Shown: positions 12,293-19,042 of the stretch, piece by piece | How positions within the stretch are numbered: the stretch's first letter is position 1 | Layout: every line of letters begins with the position of its first letter | NCBI GenBank assembly: GCA_047604965.1 | Contig: JASGGQ010000001.1 | Span: forward strand, 1 to 64,000 | Length of the DNA stretch: 64,000 nucleotides | Direction: 5' to 3' | Source: JAGIBJ01 sp047604965 | Lineage (GTDB): Bacteria; Actinomycetota; Thermoleophilia; Solirubrobacterales; Solirubrobacteraceae | Position numbers and translations under genes: made by a program | The notes under the pieces: generated by a model | What the model saw: only the letters and a program-made list of their open reading frames with translations | Told to the model about the DNA's origin: nothing | Databases searched by the model: none

Positions 12293-12317
12293 AATCTAAG
12301 TGGGATCGTAGCAGATC
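12293..12317. promoter_or_regulatory. Candidate heat-shock operator/promoter dyad upstream of dnaK
   Basis: AATCT-N15-AGATC lies 116 bp upstream of the dnaK ATG and matches the spacing of the dyad upstream of clpB (5381-5405). On the coding strand TTTGAT and TAGATT are 16 bp apart and could be -35 and -10 boxes. Its role as an HspR target is inference. Confidence 0.45.
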
Positions 12318-12372
12318 AAATGAGGGTGCCGACCAACCTCCGCGACGGCTCTTGCTGCCGGGCAGCGGCGAG

Positions 12373-12402
12373 GGGTGGGGCCGAGGATCGTCGACCCCAC
12401 CC
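12373..12402 (-). terminator. Hairpin terminator after the DUF4394 gene
   Basis: A 12-bp stem with one mismatch (GGGTGGGGCCGA / TCGACCCCACCC) and a 6-nt loop begins 9 bp past the stop codon at 12412. There is no U tract, which is common in very GC-rich genomes. Confidence 0.6.
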
Positions 12403-12411
12403 ACGCGACCT

Positions 12412-13653
12412 TCAACGGGTGCGGATCGTGCGCGAAAGCGTCGAGCGGTTGCCGGCGCCGTCGGTGACCGCGACCAGCAGCGTGAGCCGCGCACCCTGCG
12501 GCCGGCGGATCGCGGTGCGCGTCCGCGAATCTAGGGCGACTGCGACGCGGTCGTAGCCGGCGCCGCCGCTGACCTCAGCATCTGAGGTGCCGGCGGTGCG
12601 CCCCGCGTACTTCACCTTCGCGGTGCCCGCGCATGCCTCGTCGCAGTTCACCGTCAGCTGGACGCCGCCCGCCAGGAGCCGCGAGCGCAGCTGCGTCGAC
12701 GACGACGACACCGACAGTCCAGGCCGGCTCGTGTCGTTCGCGACCGTGCCGGCAGCGGCGAGCGCGACCAGCGACGCGCTGCTGCCGATCACGAAGTTGC
12801 TGCCAACTGCCGATGCCTTGCCGTCGCTCAGGTTCACGCGGTAGAGCCCGACCCGCGTGCCTCCAGCGGTCGTGGTGATCGCGGCGTAGCCGGCGTTGTC
12901 GTCGGCGATGTCGAACGCAACCGGGCTGCCGTTCGTGCCGAGCGTCCCGACGGTGTGCAGCACTCCGTCGTCGATCGGCTCCTGCCGCACCACGGTGTTG
13001 CGCGCCGCGTCGAGTGCGAACAGCTGCGTGGTCGTGCCGACCGGGAAGGAGTTCGTGAACGCGATCGCCGCGAGCTTCGGGGTGGTCCCGGCGCCCGCGT
13101 CGCCCGAAGCGTATGCGGGGACGCCGAGCGGCTGGCCCGGCGCATCGGTGGCGGTTGGGGTCGGCGTCGTGGTCGCCGTCGTGTCTGCCGGTGTGGCGGT
13201 CGGCGTCGGCGTGACCGTCACACGATCGAGCTGGCCGGTTGACGGGTCGATGCGCAGGTTCTGGCCGGCAGTCGTCTCGACCTGAATGCGATCGCGGACC
13301 GGGTCGAAGTTCAGGCTCGCGCGATCGCCGGTCAGTGCCGGGTCGAGCTCCTGCTCGCCGACGTACCGCACGGCGGCGGTACGCGGGTTGATGACGACGA
13401 AGCGGTTCTTGTTCGTCAGGCCGTACAGCCGCAGGTCGGCCGGCCGCAGATCGAGCCCGATGACGCGCTCGCCGTCGCGCAGCCCTTGGATCGGCAGCGC
13501 CGGAACGGTCGTCGTGTTGTCGGACTGGAAGGTGACGAGCTCGTTGTCGCTCGTGACGCCGTAAAAGGCGGTCGCGGCCGACGCGCCGGCCGGAGCGGCG
13601 ATCGCAAGTGCCAGCGGCGCGGCAACGATGGCGAGGTGACGGGTAATGGACAT
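12412..13653 (-). CDS. Secreted DUF4394 domain protein
   Basis: A 413-residue exported protein. The signal peptide ends near APAGASAA (residue about 27). What follows is typical of DUF4394: AFYGVTSDNELVTFQSDN, RVIGLDLRPADLRLYGLTN, ASLNFDPVRDRIQV and a repeat of that layout, suggesting a beta-propeller. A Thr/Pro-rich insert (PTPTATPADTTATTTPTPTA) divides it. The C-terminal 90 residues form an extra Ig-like or filament-like beta domain. Function unknown. The ATG at 13653 is chosen because the signal peptide starts there. It is transcribed toward dnaK on the same strand and closed by a hairpin. Confidence 0.8.
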   Translation of the reverse strand: MSITRHLAIVAAPLALAIAAPAGASAATAFYGVTSDNELVTFQSDNTTTVPALPIQGLRDGERVIGLDLRPADLRLYGLTNKNRFVVINPRTAAVRYVGEQELDPALTGDRASLNFDPVRDRIQVETTAGQNLRIDPSTGQLDRVTVTPTPTATPADTTATTTPTPTATDAPGQPLGVPAYASGDAGAGTTPKLAAIAFTNSFPVGTTTQLFALDAARNTVVRQEPIDDGVLHTVGTLGTNGSPVAFDIADDNAGYAAITTTAGGTRVGLYRVNLSDGKASAVGSNFVIGSSASLVALAAAGTVANDTSRPGLSVSSSSTQLRSRLLAGGVQLTVNCDEACAGTAKVKYAGRTAGTSDAEVSGGAGYDRVAVALDSRTRTAIRRPQGARLTLLVAVTDGAGNRSTLSRTIRTR

Positions 13654-13814
13654 GGTTCCTCCGTGGTGCGCGACGTCGCAGGGACGCCGATCTGCCCGTC
13701 GCAACGCACGACTGGGCCGAGCGATGCGCGCCGGCCGCCAAGCTGGCGCGCAGGCGTGTCTGCGTCAAAGCGCTGCAACGGCGGTTGCGCGACGGCGAGG
13801 TGACCCAACCAGCT

Positions 13815-14102
13815 TCAGCGGTGCGCGCCGAGCCGGTCCGCCAGTGCGTCGTCGTCGATCCCGGAGATCTCCAGCACCTTGTCGCGCGCCGTCAGGCCGA
13901 TCACGACGCTCACCTGCCGCGCGCGCAGTCCGAGCGCGCCCGCAACGACCGCGCATACCTCCGCGTTCGCGCGGCCGTCCAGCGGTGGAGCGGCCACGCG
14001 CACCAGCAGCACGCCATCCTCGCGCCGGCCGGCGATCCCGGGCCGCTTCGCGCGCGGCGTGACACGAACGGCAAGGCGCACCACCGTCGCAGAGTGTCGC
14101 AC
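13815..14102 (-). CDS. DUF167 (YggU-family) protein
   Basis: A small (about 95 residues) member of the conserved YggU/DUF167 family: LAVRVTPRAKRPGIAG, VRVAAPPLDGRANAEV and VSVVIGLTARDKVLEI are its signature blocks. Its biochemical role is not established. The start is uncertain among GTG at 14102, 14084 and 14081; family proteins normally begin a few residues before LAVRV. It follows nth by about 35 bp on the same strand, so it is probably co-transcribed with the kinase and nth. Confidence 0.85.
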   Translation of the reverse strand: MRHSATVVRLAVRVTPRAKRPGIAGRREDGVLLVRVAAPPLDGRANAEVCAVVAGALGLRARQVSVVIGLTARDKVLEISGIDDDALADRLGAHR

Positions 14103-14137
14103 GCACGCTGAAGCGTCGCTGCTCGTGCCCGCGCTGC

Positions 14138-14860
14138 TCAGTCGACTTCGGTGCGTGGGCAGAGCGACCGCAGCGCGCAGGCGTCGCACTTCGGTCGTTG
14201 CGCGGCGCAGGTGCGTCGTCCGTGCCGCAGGAGGCCTACGTGCAGCTCCCAGGCGGCGCCGGCCGGGGTGAGCGCCAGCATCGCGTCGTGCAGTTCGTCG
14301 AGCGGTGCGCCGGGGCGCAGCAACCCGAGGCGTGTGCCGACGCGCGAGACGTGCGTGTCGACGGGAACGTCCTGCATACCGAAGGAGAACAGCAGCACGC
14401 ACGCCGCCGTCTTGCGGCCGACGCCGGGCAGCGCGCAGAGGGCGGCTTGTGCGTCGCGCAGCGGGAGTTCGGCGAGCGCGTCGAGTGAGAGCGGCTCGCC
14501 GATCGCGGTGAGGATCGCTTGGATGCGTGCCGACTTGACCTTCGAGATGCCGCCCCGGCGGATCGCGCGTTCAACCTCGTCGACCGGCGCGTCGCGCACC
14601 TGCTCCCACGTTGCGAAGCGGTCGGTCAGCCCGAGGTATGCGATGTCGCGGTTGCGGTCGTTGGTTGATTGTGAGAGGACGGTGAGGATCAGCTCGCCGA
14701 TCGGGTCGCCGTGCGGCCGCTCGACCGGCACGCCGTAGAGGTCGCGCAGCCGGCTGCGCAAGCGCCGCACGCGGCCGGCACTTGGCGCACGCCAATCGGC
14801 GCGGGAGATCGTCGCTTTGCCGCGTACCTGCGGGCCGGTGCGCCGTGCGGTCGACGCCAC
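14138..14860 (-). CDS. nth: Endonuclease III
   Basis: About 240 residues. A base-excision-repair glycosylase/AP lyase acting on oxidised pyrimidines. The helix-hairpin-helix LPGVGRKTAACVLLFSFG carries the catalytic Lys, VDTHVSRVGTR carries the catalytic Asp, and the C-terminus has C-x6-C-x2-C-x5-C ligands for a [4Fe-4S] cluster (TCAAQRPKCDACALRSLC). The GTG at 14860, two bases after the kinase stop codon, fits the family length; translation further upstream would overlap the kinase. Probably translationally coupled to it. Confidence 0.9.
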   Translation of the reverse strand: MASTARRTGPQVRGKATISRADWRAPSAGRVRRLRSRLRDLYGVPVERPHGDPIGELILTVLSQSTNDRNRDIAYLGLTDRFATWEQVRDAPVDEVERAIRRGGISKVKSARIQAILTAIGEPLSLDALAELPLRDAQAALCALPGVGRKTAACVLLFSFGMQDVPVDTHVSRVGTRLGLLRPGAPLDELHDAMLALTPAGAAWELHVGLLRHGRRTCAAQRPKCDACALRSLCPRTEVD

Positions 14861-14862
14861 CG

Positions 14863-15762
14863 CTATACGGCGCCCCAGCGCTGCACGACTTCGGCGGCGG
14901 CGCGCATTGCGTCGGGCAGGGCGGCGTTCAGTGCGGGGGCGTAGCCGCGGCTGGCGGCGAGCGCGGCAAGCAGCACGCCGGTCACGGCGTCTCCGGCGCC
15001 GGAGGTGCTGCGCGGCGTGACGGGAACGCCGGCAACCTCCCGCGCGACGCCATCTTCGCCGCGTAGGACGGCGCCGCGCTCGCCACACGTCACGACGACG
15101 TTGCGGGCCACGTCGCCTTGGAGCGCGGCGGCGGCGGCGGCGGGATCGGCTTCGCCGGTCAGCCAGCGCGCTTCTTCGTGGTTCATTTTGGCGACGAAGA
15201 CGCCGTCGAGTAGTTGAAGCGTCGCGTCGACCATCGCCTGGTGGCTGGCCCAGCGGCCGGGGCGCATGTTTGCGTCGACGACGACGAGTTTGCCGGCGTC
15301 GAGCGCTTGCTGGCGCGCGCCGAGCGTGAGCTGGCGCTCCTGGTCGCCAAGCAGCGTGTTGGAGGCAAGCAGCACCAGGTCGGCGCGGCCGATCGCGCCG
15401 GGGATGCGGTCGGCGGCGGGGACCAGCCCAAGGCCGGTCGTGCTGCCGTAGATCGCGTAGTTCGGTTCGCCGCGCCGATCGACGGTGACGAGTGCCAGCG
15501 GTGTACGGCCGCCTGTTTCGTGGACGAGATCGGTGGTGTCGATCTGTTCGGCGTGCAGCCGCCGGGCGAGCCAGTGTCCCCACGGGTCGTCGCCGACGCC
15601 ACCGCAGATCGCGACCTGCGCGCCGCGCCGCGCCGCCTGCACGGCGACGTTTGCGAGCGCCCCGCCGAAGTGCGGCACGAAGCCATCAACGTCGGTCGGG
15701 TCGGCGGCGGGCCGCTCGGCGACCAGGTCGACGAGCGCCTCGCCGAGGCAGACGATGCGCAT
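14863..15762 (-). CDS. PfkB-family carbohydrate kinase (fructokinase-like)
   Basis: A 299-residue ribokinase-fold sugar kinase. N-terminal motif FGGALANVAVQAARRGAQVA, internal VDANMRPGRW, and the C-terminal anion-hole/catalytic signature STSGAGDAVTGVLLAAL. The order and length match fructokinases; the exact sugar is not readable. The ATG at 15762 (MRIVCLGEAL) is the family start. It heads a probable three-gene operon with nth and DUF167. It is divergent from a 340-bp region holding a hairpin repeat and a PIN-domain relic. Confidence 0.88.
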   Translation of the reverse strand: MRIVCLGEALVDLVAERPAADPTDVDGFVPHFGGALANVAVQAARRGAQVAICGGVGDDPWGHWLARRLHAEQIDTTDLVHETGGRTPLALVTVDRRGEPNYAIYGSTTGLGLVPAADRIPGAIGRADLVLLASNTLLGDQERQLTLGARQQALDAGKLVVVDANMRPGRWASHQAMVDATLQLLDGVFVAKMNHEEARWLTGEADPAAAAAALQGDVARNVVVTCGERGAVLRGEDGVAREVAGVPVTPRSTSGAGDAVTGVLLAALAASRGYAPALNAALPDAMRAAAEVVQRWGAV

Positions 15763-15811
15763 ACGCCAGATCGTACGGCGTGCCGCCGGTGGCCGGTGTG
15801 CGCCACGCCAG

Positions 15812-15887
15812 CTGCCGCACCAAATCTCGGTGCGGCAGTTCGTGTTCGTACGAACACCAGCTGCCGCACCGAGATGTGGTGCGTCGG
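15812..15887. repeat. Composite of two inverted hairpins around a 16-bp palindrome
   Basis: CTGCCGCACC-AAATCTC-GGTGCGGCAG (15812-15838) is a hairpin with a 10-bp stem. A second, imperfect unit (CTGCCGCACC-GAGATGT-GGTGCG, 15861-15883) sits in inverse orientation. Between them lies the perfect palindrome GTGTTCGTACGAACAC (15842-15857). Together they form a larger imperfect dyad. Located in the gap upstream of the kinase and directly in front of a truncated PIN gene. Confidence 0.75.
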
Positions 15888-15907
15888 GGTGGCACCACTT
15901 GCGTGAC

Positions 15908-16054
15908 GGGCGGCCGGCGTACGCGGCCCGACTGCTCGGCCGGGCCGTTGCCGACGCGGCGCACGAGTTCTGGTCGTGCGACATCAGCCTCCTCGAGTAC
16001 CGGTTCATGCGCGCAGATGCGCTGCTGGGCCCAAATCAGATCACCGACGCCTGA
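15908..16054 (+). pseudogene. Relic of a VapC-like PIN-domain toxin gene
   Basis: The + frame ending at 16054 reads GRPAYAARLLGRAVADAAHEFWSCDISLLEY, continuing to LLGPNQITDA and a stop. In VapC toxins the block H-x-FW-x-DD-x-S-L-L-D followed by LLGP-x-QITDAYLLALA is typical. Here the first DD is CD, and the protein stops right at ITDA, losing the last PIN strand and catalytic Asp region. No N-terminal PIN half or antitoxin gene is visible. I call it a decayed toxin gene; the match rests on these blocks only. Confidence 0.5.
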
Positions 16055-16100
16055 AGGGACGAGCGCGGCATGAACCGGCCGCCGCGTACCATGGGGGGCT

Positions 16101-16868
16101 GTGCCTGACCGTCGCGCACCTTGGCTGCCGAACGGCTGGCGCGACTTCGCGGTGCAGCTGGTCGTGCTCGCGGTCGCGATCTTCGCCTACCAGCTCACCC
16201 GCGGCCTGGCTGACAGCGGCGCGACCGCCGCGCAGGCGGTCGACAACGCGCGCCACCTCGTCGCGATCGAGCGGGCGCTCGGGCTGTACGTCGAGCCAGA
16301 CATCCAGCGTTGGGCGCTCGGCGTGCCCGATCTCACCGACATCCTCTCGTGGGTGTACCTCAACGTGCAGACCACGCTGACGCTCGCCGGCCTGCTGTGG
16401 ATCTACCTGCGTCACAACGAGCGCTACTACTTCGTGCGCAACATGTTCTTCGTGTCATTCGTGGGTGCGTGCGCGATCTACGCGCTGCTGCCGACCGCCC
16501 CGCCGCGCCTGATGCCCGCCGAATATGGCTTCGTCGACTCGGTGCAGCAGTTCTCCGGCGCCCGCAAATTCATCTGGCAGGCCTTCGCCAATCCGTACGC
16601 CGCGATGCCTTCGATGCACGTTGGGTTTTCGCTGATGATCGGCTGGTCGATCGCGTCGCTCGCGCGCCGCCGGGCGGTACGTGCCGCCTGGCTTGCCTAT
16701 CCGACTGGCATCCTGTGGGTCGTCGTCGCGACGGGCAACCACTTCTGGCTCGACGCGGCGGCCGGCGCGGCAGTTGCCGCAGTCGGTGCCGGAAGTGCCT
16801 ACGCTCTGGGTCGACTCCGCCCCGCTTCGTGGGCGTGGACCGGACAGCCATCGGAAGCCACCACGTGA
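16101..16868 (+). CDS. PAP2-superfamily membrane enzyme (inositol-phosphoryl-transferase type)
   Basis: A 255-residue protein with about six membrane segments. The phosphatase motifs are AMPSMHVGFSLM (about 170) and GNHFWLDAAAGA (about 214), the spacing of the PAP2_3 group that includes inositol phosphorylceramide synthase-like enzymes and lipid phosphatases. It would act on a lipid phosphate or transfer a head group at the membrane. GTG at 16101 follows a GGGGGG ribosome site. Its stop overlaps the next start by 4 bp, linking it to the CDP-alcohol transferase and, beyond, inositol phosphate synthase. That context suggests inositol-lipid metabolism (inference). Confidence 0.85.
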   Translation: MPDRRAPWLPNGWRDFAVQLVVLAVAIFAYQLTRGLADSGATAAQAVDNARHLVAIERALGLYVEPDIQRWALGVPDLTDILSWVYLNVQTTLTLAGLLWIYLRHNERYYFVRNMFFVSFVGACAIYALLPTAPPRLMPAEYGFVDSVQQFSGARKFIWQAFANPYAAMPSMHVGFSLMIGWSIASLARRRAVRAAWLAYPTGILWVVVATGNHFWLDAAAGAAVAAVGAGSAYALGRLRPASWAWTGQPSEATT

Positions 16869-17482
16869 CCAGCACGCCCCCAACTTCGCCGCAGCGGCCT
16901 CGGATCATCAGTCCTGAACGCCAGGAACTCGTCCGCAACCGCCTGATCGAATCGCGGCTGACTCCGAACGCGATCTCACTGACCGGGCTGGCGCTCTGCC
17001 TCGTTGCCGCCGGCCTGGTGTACGCCGACCAGCTCTTCCTCGGCGGCATCGCGTTCATCGTCGGCTCGGTCTGCGACATGCTCGACGGCAAGTACTCGCG
17101 GATGTCCGGCAAAGCCTCGCCGTTCGGTGCGTTCCTGGACTCGACGCTCGACCGGATCGAGGAGGGCGTGATGTTGACGGTGATCGCCGCGAGCTTCGCT
17201 GCCGACGCGAACAAGCTCGCGACCGCCGCGACCGCCGGTGCGATCGTCAGCTCGCTGATGGTGTCGTACACCCGCGCGCGCGCCGAAGCGCTTGGCGTCG
17301 AATGCAAGGTCGGCTTCGGGAATCGCGCCGGCCGCGTCATCATTCTCAGCGCCGGCCTGCTCCTCGCGGGGCTCGGTGTGCTCGAATACGCCGTCTACAT
17401 CCTTGCCGCACTGAGTACGGTCACCGTGCTCCAACGCATCTTCCACGTCCGCCAGGCGCTGCTCGCGCCCTCCGCGATCTGA
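16865..17482 (+). CDS. CDP-alcohol phosphatidyltransferase, probable phosphatidylinositol phosphate synthase
   Basis: A 205-residue membrane protein that moves a phosphatidyl group from CDP-diacylglycerol to an alcohol. The CDP-OH-P signature is DMLDGKYSRMSGKASPFGAF followed by LDSTLD: the four Asp residues are present, but the usual A of DG-x2-AR is S. Length and layout resemble PgsA1/PIP synthase of actinobacteria. Location directly before ino1 supports inositol-1-phosphate as acceptor. GTG at 16865 overlaps the previous stop by 4 bp (GTGA). Head-group choice is inferred from context, not residues. Confidence 0.82.
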   Translation: MTSTPPTSPQRPRIISPERQELVRNRLIESRLTPNAISLTGLALCLVAAGLVYADQLFLGGIAFIVGSVCDMLDGKYSRMSGKASPFGAFLDSTLDRIEEGVMLTVIAASFAADANKLATAATAGAIVSSLMVSYTRARAEALGVECKVGFGNRAGRVIILSAGLLLAGLGVLEYAVYILAALSTVTVLQRIFHVRQALLAPSAI

Positions 17483-17539
17483 GCGCCGGCCGGCGCGAAC
17501 GTTCACCCCGTTTTCCCTTCTCAGGAGTTCGACCAGCAC

Positions 17540-18655
17540 ATGACCGACCGTCAGCAGGACAAGGTCCGCGTCGCCATCATCGGCGTCGGCAACTGCGCGA
17601 ACAGCTTCGTTCAGGGCGTCCACCACTACCGCAACGCCGCCGATCACGACGACGTGCCGGGGCTCATGCACGTCAATCTCGGTGGCTACCACGTCTCCGA
17701 CATCGAGTTCACTGCCGCGTTCGACATCAACGCCACGAAGGTCGGCAAGGATCTCGGTGAGGCGATCTGGGCCGACCCGAACGACACGATCAAGTTCACC
17801 GAGGTGCCGACCGACACCGGCGTGAAGGTCTACCGCGGCATGACGCACGACGGGATCGGCAAGTACCCGGCGACGAAGATCAGCAAGGCACCCGGCCCAA
17901 CCGACGACATCGTCAAGATCCTCCAAGAGACGAAGACCGACGTCGTCGTCTCCTATCTGCCGGTCGGCTCTGAGCAGGCGACGAAGTGGTACGTCGAGCA
18001 GGTGCTTGAGGCCGGCTGCGCGTTCGTCAACTGCATCCCCGTCTTCATCGCCTCCGAGGACTACTGGAACAACCGCTTCATCGAGAAGGGGCTGCCGATC
18101 ATCGGCGACGACATCAAGTCGCAGGTCGGCGCGACGATCGTCCACCGCACGCTCGCCCGCCTCTTCCACGAGCGCGGCGTCCACCTTGAGCGCACCAGCC
18201 AGCTCAACGTGGGCGGCAACATGGACTTCTTCAACATGCTCGAACGCGAGCGCCTTGAATCCAAGAAGATCTCCAAGACGCAGGCCGTGACCTCGATCAT
18301 GGGCCGCGAGCTGCCGGACACCGACGTGTACATCGGCCCCTCCGACTACGTGCCGTGGCTGACCGACCGCAAATGGGCCCACATCCGCCTCGAAGGCAAG
18401 TCGTTCGGCGGCGTGCCGCTGACGGTCGAAACCAAGCTTGAGGTGTGGGACTCGCCGAACTCGGCTGGCGTGATCATCGACGCCGTGCGCTGTCTCAAGC
18501 TGGCCCTCAATCACGGCCTCTCCGGCCAGATCGACGGCCCGTCGAGCTACTTCATGAAGTCGCCCAAGCATCAGCGTCCCGACGACGAGTGCCGCGAGAA
18601 CACCGAAGAGTTCATCGCCACGCACGCCCGGTTGGTCGACGGCATCAAGGCGTAG
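17540..18655 (+). CDS. ino1: Inositol-3-phosphate synthase
   Basis: A 371-residue NAD-dependent enzyme converting glucose 6-phosphate to 1L-myo-inositol 1-phosphate. The N-terminal Rossmann motif is VAIIGVGNCANSFVQGV; VSYLPVGSEQATKWYVEQVL, FVNCIPVFIASED and GDDIKSQVGATI are hallmark blocks of the short actinobacterial form, with LNVGGNMDFFNM later on. It supplies inositol phosphate for the upstream transferase, 57 bp away on the same strand. AGGAG lies 13 bp before the ATG. Confidence 0.96.
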   Translation: MTDRQQDKVRVAIIGVGNCANSFVQGVHHYRNAADHDDVPGLMHVNLGGYHVSDIEFTAAFDINATKVGKDLGEAIWADPNDTIKFTEVPTDTGVKVYRGMTHDGIGKYPATKISKAPGPTDDIVKILQETKTDVVVSYLPVGSEQATKWYVEQVLEAGCAFVNCIPVFIASEDYWNNRFIEKGLPIIGDDIKSQVGATIVHRTLARLFHERGVHLERTSQLNVGGNMDFFNMLERERLESKKISKTQAVTSIMGRELPDTDVYIGPSDYVPWLTDRKWAHIRLEGKSFGGVPLTVETKLEVWDSPNSAGVIIDAVRCLKLALNHGLSGQIDGPSSYFMKSPKHQRPDDECRENTEEFIATHARLVDGIKA

Positions 18656-18824
18656 CGCCGCGCTCCCAGCGACTGCCCAGGCTTTGCGCAGCGCCCGCTC
18701 GGGAATGCCCGCCAAAGTACTTCCCATGACCAGCAGGGACAGGGACGACAACCAACAGCAGGTCATGCGGCGCACCACGCGGCCGGGCAGGGCCGCACGC
18801 GCCGCCCACGCGGCATAACCCGCC

Positions 18825-18854
18825 GGGAACGCGCTCTGGGCGGGGCGCGTTCCC
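18825..18854 (+). terminator. Hairpin, possible ino1 terminator
   Basis: GGGAACGCGC and GCGCGTTCCC form a perfect 10-bp stem around a 10-nt loop, 170 bp past the ino1 stop. There is no U tract. Termination is a guess; it could equally be a leader structure of the next gene. Confidence 0.35.
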
Positions 18855-18887
18855 AGCGAGCCGCAAACAATCACATACAAGGGACAC

Positions 18888-18936
18888 CACGCACGTGCCG
18901 GGCCCGGCGTTTTGCCGGCGCCCGGCAGCGTGCGTG
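18888..18936 (+). other. Nested stem-loop upstream of the glycosyltransferase-PHP gene
   Basis: Outer arms CACGCAC / GTGCGTG, middle arms TGCCGGGC / GCCCGGCA and an inner CCGGC-GTTTT-GCCGG hairpin stack into one long structure, about 107 bp before the GTG at 19043. The purpose is unknown: terminator, attenuator or leader element. Confidence 0.45.
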
Positions 18937-19042
18937 CCGGTGGCCAATGCGGCCGGTCGCGGTGCAGGTCGCGCCCGGGATCGACGCAGGACTGGCGCGC
19001 GATCGGCTCGACAAGACGGCCGCCGTCCGTAGACTCGGCACG

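Larger units (their letters stand above)
18656..19042 (+). other. 387-bp gene-free stretch with two strong hairpins
   Basis: No credible coding frame. It holds a perfect 10-bp stem hairpin at 18825-18854 and a larger nested hairpin at 18888-18936, annotated separately. An A-rich patch with AACAATCACATACAAGGG lies between them and is unusual for the local composition. It may contain the terminator of ino1 and the leader or promoter of the following gene. Confidence 0.5.

Noticed and set aside
15485..15900. Upstream extension of the PIN fragment through the kinase region
   Set aside because: Translation before about 15908 is antisense to the kinase or inside the hairpin repeat and has no PIN features.
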